A stretch of DNA of 64,000 bases from Henckelia pumila. Its lineage: Eukaryota > Streptophyta > Magnoliopsida > Lamiales > Gesneriaceae. Positions 22,879 through 34,559 of this stretch are shown piece by piece. The stretch lies in assembly GCF_033568475.1 (NCBI RefSeq), contig NC_133121.1:196736664-196800663 (forward strand), read 5' to 3'. Position 1 is the stretch's first letter, and each line of letters starts with the position of its first letter. Below the pieces are notes generated by a model. That model ran no database searches. It was given only the letters and a program-made list of their open reading frames with translations, and had not been told where the DNA came from. The position numbers were made by a program, and so were the translations under genes.

Positions 22879-24773
22879 TGTTGAAAAACGTGTTCAGATC
22901 AATCAAGAATTGATACCCGGTGCAGCGGAAGTTTAAAATTTTATTTTATTATATGGAACGATTCCATATCAAGGGTATCAAATCTTTTACGATTAAATAT
23001 GTGTAAGTAAAACAAATAATCACAATTAAATATTTTACCTTAAAATCTCGAAGCGAGATTATGGACACCAACAGAATTTAATCTGCTCTTCTTGTAAATC
23101 CTGGGAACCGATGGCGTCACGATCAATCACCGGAATTAGGTCCACGAACGAAAAACAGAAACCCTCTGATTTCCTACACTAGAAATCAATCAGAAGTTTT
23201 ACGTAGAGAATAAACAGATTTGATCTGTTAATTCGAATTGTAATTTTTCACAAAAATCACAGTCCGAATTTTCTCAAAAGGGACAGAGGAATTTTCGAAA
23301 AACCTCTTGAATAATATAGACTGATTTTCGAAAATTGCTAGACTGAAAGCTTGTGTAATTTTTGAACACAGTACATATATTTATAGATAATTTTTAGACT
23401 AGATTAAGTTATAATTGCATTAGGACTCTAACTCCTTAGGGCCCACAATCCATAACTTAAGCCCAACAAGCCAAGCCCGTTGTTCTAGAAATTAATATAA
23501 AATTCATCGTGACTCCGATTGATAAACTGATTTTACCAATGTGCACAGAAATCATTTCTAAATCTTTTAAAGTCAAGATAATTTTTCTGAATCCGAATTC
23601 AGTGATTTCCAAAAATGCCCATCCCTATGTCATTTTAGGAAATTTCACTCCTTTAAGTTAAGAAGTCCAACTTCTCTTTCATTAAATATAACTCTTTAAA
23701 TTTAACTATCTCTACGGGGTTTTAGTAATCCATTACTTGTGTAACCCTAAATGGTTCAGGAATACAGCTAGCCGTGGGCTCACAACTCCTTGTGACTCGG
23801 AACAACAATTTTTGACTTACCCATCGAATCATGGTAAGAGCGACAAGCAACATCACCCCATGATTCCCTAGGTATTACTGATAGTGCCTGCAAGAACCAG
23901 TAGATTTTGGTTAGCGTACAGTACGGTCCCTTCATCCATATATCCCGATCGAATCAACAACCATTGGTACATCGAGAGTCGTTCGAGATTCGATAACTAT
24001 GCATTACATCTTGGAGATCAAATAGTGACATCGCATGTGTTACTAGGAAAACCCATTAACCTAAAACACATCATGTACTCTGGCCAAAGATTCGTCACAC
24101 TAATATCTTCTCAGATCGCATAGATATCCACACTCGCAAGTATGTGGTGAATCCTTGACAACAAAGCATCGACTCCTATATATGTCGTAACTGTACCCAA
24201 TCCCGACACCTGATGACCCCAATAAAGTCGGTAAACGAGTCAAAGTACAGTACTAGCATATAGAGTCTCAATGATGTTTCAAGTAATAAGGACTAATGGT
24301 GTACAACCAAAACTGCGGATTCTTTCCACTCGATAAGTGATAACCACTTGGAAAGTCTGAATAGTGTAGTTCGATCATTCATTATATGAATATCCATTTG
24401 CATGCTTTGAACATCTCTATGTTCCATACCAATGAAACTTGGTACTCGGCATCGCAAATGCTAGTCTCAGTCTCGAGCGATCCTTATCCTTATTTGCGGA
24501 CGGCTCAATTGACTAGAAACAGTTTAGAATATACAATGACTATAAGATGTGTTTCATGATAGCCATCCCCATGTGCTATCACATCTTACATACACTATAG
24601 TATATTCAAGGTCTTTATCAAAACAACAATAGTATATCTTAATATAACAATATGAAGAAAGATAAAGTCAATGTCATTATAAAAGTGTAAATTATATTAA
24701 ACAAAAGATTGTTTTACATAGAGTCATAAAAGCCCTTAGCCACAAGTTGGCTAACCGGGCACCCACTCTTTCA
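22879..24773 (-). repeat. 3' LTR of element E (full length)
   Basis: 1895 bp, TGTTGAAAAACG to CACTCTTTCA. The minus-strand TATA-like box CTATAAATATATG lies at about 23379-23392. The small plus-strand frame at 23884-24123 is chance. Confidence 0.93.
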
Positions 24774-24786
24774 ATCTCCCACTTGC
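24774..24786 (-). other. Polypurine tract of element E
   Basis: The minus strand reads AAGTGGGAGAT directly before the 3' LTR. Confidence 0.75.
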
Positions 24787-24847
24787 CCTAAAGCCAACTA
24801 GTCATACTACGTAATCCCATTGCTTCGCGATGTTTGTCAAACAATGG

Positions 24848-26469
24848 TCATGGCAAGGGATTAGTAAGTGGATCAGCGATATTGTCTGTAGAGGCCACTC
24901 TCACGACAGTGATGTCTTCTCTTTCCACAATCTCCCGGATGATGTGGTATTTACTCAGTACGTGTTTGAACTTCTGATGAGACCTTGGTTCCTTTGCCTG
25001 AGCAACAGCACCCGTGTTGTCACAGTACACCGGGACTGGACCAACAGCTTCAGGAATTACACCCAACTCTTGGATGAATTTCCTTATCCAAATCGCCTCT
25101 TTAGCAGCAGCTGATGCTGCAATGTATTCTGCCTCAGTGGTGGAATCCGCTGTGGTGTCCTGCTTAGAACTCTTCCAAGAGACAGCACCGCCATTGAGCA
25201 CGAATACAAATCCAGAGGTTGATTTCGAGTCATCCACGTCACATTGGAAGCTAGAGTCGGTATAGCCTTCCAACTTCAATTCTCTCCCTCCATAAACCAT
25301 GAATAAATTCTTAGTCCTTCGCAAGTACTTAAGAATATCCTTCACGGCTTTCCAATGCATTTGACCGGGATTGGCTTGGTATCTGCTCGTGAGGCTCAGA
25401 GCATAGGCCACATCCAGTCTGGTAGATATCATCTCATACATGATACTACCTATGGCTGACGCATATGGCACGTGTGTCATCTTCTCTATCTCTTCATCAG
25501 TCTTGGGACACATAGACTTGGATAGAGAAACTCTATAACACATAGTTAGATGTCCTCTCTTGGACCCATCCATTGAAAACCTTTTCAATATGGTGTCGAT
25601 GTAGGTTGATTGAGTGAGTCTTATCATTCTTTTAGATCTATCTCTATAGATCTGAATTCCTAGAATATAGGATGACTCACCTAAATCCTTCATCGAAAAT
25701 CTACCTGATAACCATATCTTTGTTGACTGCAACATCCCTACATCATTACCCATGAGTAGGATGTCATCAACATAAAGTACTAAGAATGTTACCGCATTCT
25801 TAACTACTTTCTTGTACACGCATGGTTCCTCCGGGTTCTTGATAAAACCAAAATCCTTTATCGTTTCATCAAATTTCTGGTTCCAACTTCTTGATGCTTG
25901 TTTGAGACCATAGATTGATCTCTGAAGCTTGCATACCTTATGCTCGCTTCCCATGGATGTGTATCCCTCAGGCTGCATCATATAGATCTCTTCCTTAATG
26001 TTTCCATTAAGAAATGCAGTCTTTACATCCATTTGCCATATCTCATAGTCATACCATGCTGCTATGGCAATAAGGATTCTTATGGACTTGAACATTGCGA
26101 CTGGTGAAAAGGTTTCATCATAGTCAACTCCTTGTCTTTGAGTATAACCTTTTGCCACCAATCGTGCCTTGTAGGTAAATACCTTACCATCAGCCCAAGT
26201 TTTCTCTTGTAGATCCATTTACACCCTATTAGAACAATTCCATCGGGAGGATCTACTAAAGACCAAACTTGGTTTGTATGCATCGAGTCTATTTCCGACT
26301 GCATAGCTTCAAGCCATAAATTAGAATCCGCATCAGAAATTGCTTCCTTGAAGTTTCTTGGATCACATCCAATTTCGGGTTCACTTTGATCCCCTTCAAG
26401 AAGAAGACCATATCGAATAGGAGGTCTAGAAGTCCTCTCGGATCTCCTAGATATAGGTGTGTCAATCAA
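24848..26469 (-). pseudogene. Copia RT-RNase H of element E, one frameshift
   Basis: The frame starting near 26469 carries the integrase-RT linker and the first RT motif (CKWIYKRKLG). It shifts at about 26194-26196, where one G appears lost from a G run. It then continues as ADGKVFTYKARLVAKGYTQ, DVKTAFLNG, IYGLKQASRSWN, the catalytic LYVDDILLMGND near 25750, and RNase H (EGYTDSSFQ, STTEAEYIA, CDNTGAVA) to a stop at 24848. RT and RNase H motifs are intact, so apart from the frameshift the enzyme looks recent. Lineage within copia is uncertain (Tork/TAR-like by general text). Confidence 0.92.
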
Positions 26470-26514
26470 TGGTTCCTGAGGTGTAGGATCATTATTTTGT
26501 ATCTCGGGTTCTTC

Positions 26515-27415
26515 TCAAATTTCTTCGAGTTCCATCATCTTGCCTTTCTTATCTAATAAGAACTCATTCTCCATGAAGGTGGTATTTCTTAAAACAAACA
26601 CTTTTGTTTCAGTAGGATGATAGAAATAATATTCGATTGAATTCTTCGGATATCCTACAAAATAATATAAGGTGGATCGACTATCCAACTTATCTCCTAC
26701 TGTCTGCTTCACGTAAGTAGGACATCCCCAAATCCTTAAGTACAAATAATTAGGAGCTTTGCCATTCCATAACTCGTATGGAGTTTTATCTACTGCTTTA
26801 GTGTGGACATTGTTCAACAACAATACCGCCGTTTCAAGCACATAGGCCCAAAACGAAGGAGGAAACTCAGTGAAGCTCATCATAGATCGAACCATGTCCA
26901 ACAAAGTTCGATTGCGACGCTCCGAGACACCATTTAGCTGAGGTGTCATAGGAAGATTCCACTGAGAGAGAATCTCATTCTCTTTTAGATAGCTCAAAAA
27001 CTCGGTACTTAAGTATTCTCCACCTCGATCCGATCGAAGTGCTTTAATACTTCTACATTGTTTGTTTTCTACTTCAGCCTTGAATTCTTTGAACTTTTCA
27101 AATGATTCAGACTTATATTTCATTAAATATAAATACTCATACCTAGAATAATCATCAGTAAAGGTAATGAAGTAGGTGTGACCAAATTTAGTATCGATAC
27201 TAAATGGTCCGCAAACATCTGTATGGATCAAATCCAATAGATTTTGACTACGCTCAGGCTTTCCTTTGAAAGGAGATTTAGTCATTTTTCTTTTTAGGCA
27301 GGACTCACAATTAGGTAGAGAGTTTATATCAAACATATCAAACATGCCCTCTCCCACTAGCTTGTTCATCCTTCTTGAGGAAATATGACCTAGCCTAGCA
27401 TGCCAAAGGTTTGCC
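26515..27415 (-). pseudogene. Copia GAG-pre-integrase and integrase of element E
   Basis: The text begins with the LWHARLGHIS motif near 27410-27385 (GAG-pre-integrase). It then shows CESCLKRKMTKSPF, LIHTDVCGPF and the FTDDYSRY core. Next come SDRGGEYLS and NGVSERRNRTLLDM, where the catalytic Glu sits, and later LRIWGCPTYV. The DDE triad is present. A TGA at about 26515 separates it from the RT part; otherwise the frame continues. Role: insertion of element cDNA into the genome. Confidence 0.9.
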
Positions 27416-27595
27416 GGGTTTTGACTATCGATTTTCCTTTTGTTTGTTGTTACCGGTTTATCAACATAATCAACTGGAACTTCTTTTAATTTTAAGTTAT
27501 ATAGATCGTTTTAAATTGTCCATTTCAAATCAAACATTCATTCTTGTAAATATTGCAAATCCCATTCGCAAAATTACAAGAAAAAACCATCTCTA

Positions 27596-27840
27596 TCAAG
27601 CATAGAAACAGAAATAATGTTTTAATGAAATCTTGGCACAAATAAAAATATCTCTCTCAAAATATAGCTTAAAATTGTTTTGCAAAATTAAACAAATGTT
27701 TCCCATAGCTTTGGATTCAACTCTGGAACCATTCCCGAGCCTTAACTGGGTCTCACCCATCCTTAGCCTATTACTTCTTGTCATCATCTGCAACTCATTG
27801 CAAATGTGAGATCTACATCTGGTATCCAATACCCAAGAAA
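27596..27840 (-). pseudogene. Copia protease remnant of element E
   Basis: Reads LDTRCRSHICNELQ, then GETQLRLGNGSRV. In the family the active site is DTG; here it is DTR (codon near 27821), so this aspartic protease cannot be active. The frame is broken between here and integrase (stops near 27500-27590). Confidence 0.8.
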
Positions 27841-27907
27841 TAGTATTAAGTAAAACCTTTATAAAATATATCCTTTGTAGTTCGTAACTACTCGATATAC
27901 ATTCTTT

Positions 27908-27949
27908 GCAGTTGCGCTTCCAGTAACCGGGTTTCTTGCAGTGATGGCA
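27908..27949 (-). pseudogene. Zinc knuckle of the E gag, His-to-Tyr
   Basis: The minus strand encodes CHHCKKPGYWKRNC. The CCHC box normally has His where Tyr is found. An in-frame TAA lies just upstream (27953-27955). The rest of gag (to about 28380) is not readable. Confidence 0.7.
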
Positions 27950-28391
27950 AACTTATTTAGACTTGTCCATCTTTGCATGTAACATTTGGCCTTGAGATCA
28001 TGGTCCTACCATTTCTCTAGTTCGGCCAACCTTTCCTAAGTTACATCAGCCGGGGCTGTTTTTCGGAGGAGCCTTTTCTAACACTTAGAAAATCTTTTCC
28101 GAACTCAGGATAATCTTAACATATGGAACCATTCCGTATAGTTTGCGCCAGAAAGTTTGTTTTGCTCGAGAATTGAAACATGTGGATTACGAAGATTCAT
28201 CATAATGATATACTGAGATGAAACAGACAATAATCGATGATTGTTTAATTAATTTACTAAGACATAAAATATGGCGAGATTTAATTTTATGAATTTCACT
28301 CCCACTATTTTAACGATTTTACTACCCTCTAGTGAAAACGGGAAACTCCATTCCTTAGTGGGAACATGGAGTCCAATTGACAAATCATAGT

Positions 28392-28672
28392 CCCGAATAA
28401 TATCAGCCAACCATAATTTTCAAAAGGTAGAGCCCAATTACTTCCAAAGTAACCCCCATGTATTTACCTCATGTCCAATAAGGGCCCAATAATATGACAC
28501 CGTTTATTGTGACATGTCAAGATAACCCATCAATATTAAGTTGTGATGGACGGTCGCCATGTGGATCCCCCAATAATATGAGCCAATCCCATGGGAGTTC
28601 CACCCAACTTACAACATGTGTCGATCCAATGTACAGCTTTCCGACGAACGGGCCCCCCCAATAATATGAGCC
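28392..28672 (-). repeat. Four degenerate repeats of about 88 bp in the E leader/gag region
   Basis: The core CCCAATAATATGAGCC occurs at 28392 (variant with CCCGAATAATATCAGCC), 28485, 28569 and 28657, spaced 93, 84 and 88 bp. No protein signal. Confidence 0.65.
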
Positions 28673-28699
28673 GGACCGTATCCGCGGGTAGCATCTCAT

Positions 28700-29490
28700 A
28701 CATTGATCGTTGATGGAAGGTAGGAATATTTAAACAATATTTAAATTCTCTTTGTTTATCTTGATATCAATTTTAAATCATATTTAAAATGAGGGATTTT
28801 ATTTTGAAAATTTGTCTCATCATGCAATTTATGTATGCTTGCGGGATTCATACAATTTAGTCTAAACATGCATACATCAATAATATCATATATTATTTAA
28901 GGATGATCGATCCCATTAACTAATCGACCCGTGGTTGCCAATCACGAGTCTAAGTCCAATCCTAGGTGATATGCAAGTATGCAATGCAATCCTATTACAT
29001 TGAGCTTCCAATTTACATTTCTTCGGTCTTCATTCTCTGCTGGGCCCACCATTTCTTCAAATCTTTGTCTCCCACTAAGTCTAATAAATTTACAATAAAT
29101 TTCGATGACAAATATGGGATACATTTTTAGGGGTGGGAACGGGCCATAAACCAGGCCCACTTTTATTACATATGACAATCATATTGGGCTATAAACCAAG
29201 CCCATTAATAAAATCCAACAACAATAAGACAAATGTAAATTATCTAACATACACCTAAAACATTGGTCATGGCAATCGATCATCCTTTATCCAATAATTA
29301 ATTTAATAATTAAATAATTGGATAAACATGGAAAGGAATCATAATTTAAAAGATAAAATCATATTTTATCTTATCCATCCATAAGATCATATCTTATCAT
29401 CAATTGTATCAAAATAATTAATTTTATAAAATTTAATTTAACGGATAAAATTTATAAATTTTCCAAAAATTCAAATTTATCCAAAAATCA
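28700..29490 (-). other. Leader region of element E
   Basis: AT-rich, no coding signal. It contains two related inverted repeats at 29143-29160 and 29184-29201 (see findings). No primer site is found next to the LTR remnant. Confidence 0.5.
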
Positions 29491-29493
29491 ATT

Positions 29494-31245
29494 TTAAATA
29501 TTTTACCTTAAAATCTCGAAGCGAGATTATGGACACCAACAGAACTTAATCTGCTCTTCTTGTAAATCCTGGGAACCGATGGCGTCACGATCAATCACCG
29601 AAATTAAGTCCACGAACGAAAAACAGAAACCCTCTGATTGACTGCACTAGAAATCAATCAGAAGTTTTACGTAGAGAATAAACAGATTTGATCTGTTAAT
29701 TCGAATTGTAATTTTTCACAAAAATCACAGTCCAAATTTTCTCAAAAGGGACAGAGGAATTTTCGAAAAACCTCTTGAATAATATAGACTGATTTTTGAA
29801 AATTGCTAGACTGAAAGCTTGTGTAATTTTCGAACACAGTACATATATTTATTGATAATTTTTTTTCTAGACTAGATTAAGTTATAATTGCATTAGAACT
29901 CTAACTTCTTAGGGCCCACAATCCATAACTTAAGTCCAACAAGCCAAGCCCGTTGTTCTAGAAATTAATATAAAATTCATCGTGACTCCGATTGATAAAC
30001 TGATTTTACCAATGTGCACAGAAATCATTTCAGAATATTTTAAAGTCAAGATAATTTTTCTGAATCCGAATTCAGTGATTTCCAAAAATGTCCATCCCTA
30101 TGTTATTTTAGGAAATCCCACTCCCTTTAATTAAGAAGTCCAACTTTTCTTTCATTAAATTTAACTCTTTAAATTTAACTATCTCTACAGGGTTTTAGTA
30201 ATCCATTATTTGTGTAACCCTCAATGGTTCAGGAATACAGCTAGCCGTGGGCTCACAACTCCTTGTGACTCGGAACAACAATTTTCGACTTACCCATCGA
30301 ATCATGGTAAGAGCGCCTAGCAACATCGCCCCATGATTCCCTAGGTATTACTGATAGTGCCTGCAAGAACCAGTAGATTTGGTTAGCGTACTGTACGGTC
30401 CCTTCATCCATATATCCCGATCGAATCAACAACCATTGGTACATCGAGAGTCGTTCGAGATTCGATAACTATGCATTACATCTTGGAGATCAAATAGTGA
30501 CATCGCATGTGTTACTAGGAAAACCCATTAACCTAAAACACATCATGTACTCTGGCCAGAGATTCGTCACACTAATATCTTCTCAGATCGCATAGGATAT
30601 CCACACTCGCAAGTATGTGGTGAATCCTTGACAACAAAGCATCGACTCCTATATATGTCGTAACTGTACCCAATCCCGACACCTGATGACCCCAATAGAG
30701 TCGGTAAACGAGTCAAAGTACAGTACTAGCATATAAAGTCTCAATGATGTTTCAAGTAATAAGGACTAATGGTGTACAACCAAAACCGCGGATTCTTTCC
30801 ACTCGATAAGTGATAATCACTTGGAAAGTCCGAATAGGGTAGTTCGATCATTCATCATATGAATATCCATTTGCATGCTTTGAACATCTCTATGTTCCAT
30901 ACCAATGAAACGTGGTACTCGCCATCGCAAATTCTAGTCTCAATCTCGAGCGATCCTTATCCTTATTTGCGGACGGCTCAATTGACTAGGAACAGTTTAG
31001 AATATACAGTGACTATAAGATGTGTTTCATGATAGCCATCCCTATGTGCTACCACATCTTACATACACTATAGTATATTCAAGGTCTTTATCAAAACTAC
31101 AATAGTATATCATAATATAACAATATGAAGAAAGATAAAGTCAATGTCATTATAAAAGTGTAAATTATATTAAACAAAAGATTGTTTTACATAGAGTCAT
31201 AAAAGCCCTTAGCCACAAGTTGGCTAACCGGCACCCACTCTTTCA
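29494..31245 (-). repeat. 5' LTR of element E, lacking its inner end
   Basis: Collinear with 23026-24773. The counterpart of 22879-23023 is absent, and the primer site is absent with it. A deletion across the LTR/internal junction is the simplest explanation. Confidence 0.9.
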
Positions 31246-31250
31246 GTGAC

Positions 31251-32141
31251 TACATATTCATGTGTACGTGTGGGGCTGAAAGACGTTTTGGGCTCCCTTA
31301 CCAAATCATTATGAGTTTTCTTACCTTAGCATGTGTTTGTGTGGGGCCAGAGCTATTCTGGTCTCCCTTACCAATATAGGGCAAGATCGGGTTGGGTTTC
31401 ATCTCGACCTCCTTGCGGCATTGTGAACTATAGCCATGATCATGATCGCAATCACAGAGTCACAATCAAAGATCTAAGTTCACAGTTACAGTTTCAGATT
31501 CAGATACAGTTTATGCAGTTTCATTGATTATACATGACTTATCTATGCATATGTTTCATTCATGTTCTCTCATTCATCTTGAAGTTTATTTACTTGTTTA
31601 AAGTAAGGGCACAAAACAAACGTATTTTTTTAGTATCAGTTATTTTTAATCTGTGTGTGCTTGTATTTACGTAGTACTCGTTATCCCCCCCATATTCTTG
31701 TTGAGTCTTTTAGACTCACTACACTTACTTGTTTTCAGGCAGGTTTACATTATCCTCGGGATTGAGGGGCAAGACTATCGAGTGGACGGCGACGTGGGCA
31801 CGGCACATCCCTCCGACCTATGCTAGCCTTCCGCAAAAGTTTATTTTATCATTTTATAGTTTTTCATTGTGTTGTTTGGATAAATGTCATCGCAAGGATT
31901 TATTGATTGTCTTTGGGCATGCAAACATCAAAGTGTTAGTTATTTTGGATGCTTGAATTGTCGAATCTTTTTCTCTAGTTCTCGTTCCTTTCTCGATTTA
32001 GATTATTTAGTATTGCTGGTCGTATTTTAAATTGTTGTCTGTGACAGGAGGGTTTGAATATTTATAGAGGGGTCATGCCGAAAATTTTCGAAAACCCGCA
32101 TTTTATTTAGTTATTATTTAGTAGAGGATCGGGTCGTTTCA
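31251..32141 (+). repeat. 3' LTR of element B, second part
   Basis: Resumes TACATATTCATGTG as at 9278 and ends GTCGTTTCA at 32141, followed by the AGTAA target duplication. Confidence 0.92.
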
Positions 32142-32146
32142 AGTAA

Positions 32147-32883
32147 GGTACGTAAGTACTGACTGAGATTGTCAGCGGGTATGCATGCTTATATGTTGCA
32201 TTTATGTGCTAGGGTTTTTGCATGTTATTGCATGGGTTATTATGCGGCATGTGCATATCATATTTTGCTTGTACATCTTTTGATATGAGCCATGTAGGGC
32301 CGCTCAGCCCTGTGTTCGGACGGTTGATGCTGAGTGCCCTTGCTGCCAACGGGCTTAGCCAGGTATTGGCATCTAGAGGACACGGTCCACGTCCAGTTAG
32401 GAGTGAGTGAAAGTACCCAGTGGTTTGATTCCCCGATCGGTAATGCTCATATCCTAGGCGCCAGTCTGAGCAGTTTGTATACAGTTATCCTAGGTATGGA
32501 TACCCTTTCATATTCATTTGCATGCATCATGTTTGTATGTTTACCCGTGCTTTCGTATTGAGCGTAGTCGCTTACATCCAGTGTTTTTCTGTATGTCTGG
32601 ACACCCCATTCGATGGGGCAGGTCCAGGTCCAGGTGCAGGTAGTGCGCCCAGTATCTTGGAGAGACTAGCGACCAGTGAAGACAGCAGGATTAGCTGTAG
32701 GTTTTATTTGCCTTTGGGATTAATTATTTGATTGGGTTGTATATCGAATTTGTTTAGTCGGTTGTATTCCGCCGACCAGCATTTATTTAAGTCTTTCGCA
32801 GCGAATTATTTAATTTATTTTAATTGCATGCTTAGTTTTGCTCTAACTCTGATTAGGTAGTGGATCCGGGTTGGGTCGCTACA
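32147..32883 (+). repeat. 3' LTR of element A, second part
   Basis: Collinear with 1571-2301, ending GTCGCTACA. Short open frames here are chance. Confidence 0.92.
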
Positions 32884-32888
32884 AAACT

Positions 32889-34431
32889 TGTGTTTCCTTC
32901 TTCTGAATTCAAAACAATTGTGCCAAATAACATCGTTTAAAAACATGGCTTTCATGCATCACCCGCCGGCCCGCCCGTTTGCTCCTCTTCATGCCTCGTT
33001 CCATACTCATCAATATAATCATCAATGTTGTCATGACCTGCACCATTCAAGTATAGTGAGTCTAAAAACTCAGCAAGTAATGCATAAGAAAAACATGCTT
33101 ACCTTGAAATTTTAAATAACTAAAAAAAATAAGCATAACTGAACATATCATATACTGTCACATAATTATGATGGGATACATGCATTTGTGGCAACCGTCG
33201 TATTGAGCACATATTTTGAAAATGTCATCCCCGGAGCTCAACCCAAGGTGCCAGTTCCACATTCTCTTCAGCACGTATTTTGGATAGGCCCTTCCGGAGC
33301 TCATCTCGAAAGTCCAAATCCCGTCATTTTCATATCGTATTGCCACCACAAAGTCACATACAACATCGACATGTTTTCATGCATACTTCATATCATCATA
33401 TACATCGTCGTCTAATGCTCACAACTTTCATAATAACATCATTCTTGCTAATAAAGATGCAAAACTCTTTCATGTATGTAATGCTTCATAATATTTCATG
33501 ACTTGCATAATAAACATGGCTTTCATGAAGGGATATAGCATGAGAATACATTACATAGCTAAAACGATCCACGTGAGTCATTCGGTTCATCCCGAAAATT
33601 CAAATTTGAAACTTTTTTCAATAGATCTTAAAAACACTTAAAATAGTTTAAAAGATCATAAACTTGAAATTTGGACTTAAAATGCAAAAATTAAAAACTT
33701 GGGACAGAACTATTTGCGCTCGAGTGGAAGAAAATTCCCGCTCGAGCTTGGGCGCGGGTGCGCCCAACTGCTGCCTGCGTGCCGCAGGCAGCGGCGCAAG
33801 GTGTAAACCTCGATTTTTCTTCATTCTTTTCGATCTTTTTCGATATCAAATCAACACTACACTCTCACCTATTGAAACCTATGCTTAAACTCATGAAAAT
33901 TTCAAAAGATCCATACCAAAAGATCCAACTTTCAAAGATTTAAATAAAACTTCACATCTAACATATACCCATACCAAAATTCTGAATTTTAAACATCTAA
34001 ACCCTTAAATCTCAATGAACTTTAACCAAAGACATCAGGAACGCATCACGCTTCACGGTTATACATCATACTTCAAAAAAATTTCATAAATCATGCATAA
34101 AAACAACCTTCACATTTAGGGTTCATACCAAAATACCTATACTCTTGAATGGCGGTTTCAAAACGTTATAACCTGGACTGGAGAATGATCTAGCCTCGAA
34201 AATCTGAAGAACTCTTGCCTTAGATTTGGAACAATTTGAACGTGAAACGTGGGAATGGGGAGAGAGTAGACGGTGTTCAAATTTGAGAAAATAAAATGAT
34301 AGATTTCTTTGAACGCTCACTTAATTTGTGACTAATGGGCTTAGTTTGGCCCGTTAGTTGCAAACAAACTTGTAAAAATTCTTTTCACCCGACTAATAGA
34401 AATACATTGCATCAACTTTAAACTCATTTAA
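32889..34431 (-). repeat. Continuation of the LTR of element Z (right boundary not found)
   Basis: Removing A joins this stretch to 734-911. It has the layout of the solo LTR H: an ACCTGCACCAT, ATAGTGAG segment at 33038-33062 is matched at 54943-54969. It has no coding signal. A perfect hairpin is at 33770-33792. I could not find a clean TG..CA end or a target duplication for Z, so its right edge is uncertain. Confidence 0.5.
33770..33792. other. Perfect 10-bp hairpin in a CpG-rich patch
   Basis: GCTGCCTGCG, loop TGC, CGCAGGCAGC. Just before it lie paired GCTCGAG/CTCGAGC words (33718-33746) and GGCGCGGGTGCGCCC. Confidence 0.75.
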
Positions 34432-34449
34432 CAACTTCTTCACACTTTT

Positions 34450-34541
34450 GTTTTGAAGGGGTGGGAGTTGTGGGGTTTTGAACCCATGACCTCTTCCCAT
34501 TTTTTGGAAAAGTGATGCCAGTTCGAACCAATGGGTAGTGG
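34450..34541 (-). mobile_element. SINE-like tRNA-derived insertion with 18-bp target duplication
   Basis: CAACTTCTTCACACTTTT is repeated exactly at 34432-34449 and 34542-34559. The 92 bp between them read on the minus strand have a B-box-like GGGTTCAAAACCCC (near 34477-34490). It follows the GAAGAGGTCATG text common before the B box in plant SINEs. An A-box-like TTGGTTCGAACTGG lies near the start and a short A-rich tail TTCAAAACA at the end. The long target duplication is the mark of LINE-type retroposition. Confidence 0.75.
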
Positions 34542-34559
34542 CAACTTCTTCACACTTTT

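Larger units (their letters stand above)
22879..31245 (-). mobile_element. Ty1/copia retrotransposon E (minus strand)
   Basis: Ends TGTTGAAAAACG at 22879 and CACTCTTTCA at 31245, with target duplication GTGAC at 22874-22878 and 31246-31250. The order read on the minus strand is 5' LTR, leader, gag remnant, protease, integrase, RT, RNase H, 3' LTR. Integrase before RT is diagnostic of copia. The inner 145 bp or so of the 5' LTR and the primer site are missing. Confidence 0.95.
6968..32141 (+). mobile_element. LTR retrotransposon B (plus strand) with 3.2-kb LTRs
   Basis: Ends TGTGACGCC at 6968 and GTCGTTTCA at 32141. The target duplication AGTAA is at 6963-6967 and 32142-32146. It has a tRNA-iMet-like primer site and a polypurine tract. 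Long LTRs with this type of end recall the Tekay/Del chromoviruses. The internal part left after removing C is only about 2.9 kb and shows no recognisable polyprotein, so B looks like a large non-autonomous derivative. Confidence 0.93.
912..32883 (+). mobile_element. LTR retrotransposon A (plus strand), carrying nested B, C, D and E
   Basis: The 5' LTR starts TGTAGTGACCC at 912. The last bases of the 3' LTR, GTCGCTACA, end at 32883. The 5-bp target duplication AAACT is at 907-911 and 32884-32888. An iMet primer site follows the 5' LTR and a polypurine tract precedes the 3' LTR. Without its nested insertions the element is about 6.8 kb. The LTR and primer type are those of Ty3/gypsy, probably a chromovirus, but the coding region is too decayed to place it. 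Confidence 0.93.

Noticed and set aside
28392..28672. Regularly spaced repeats considered as a CRISPR-like array
   Set aside because: Only four degenerate copies, inside a copia element in plant DNA.
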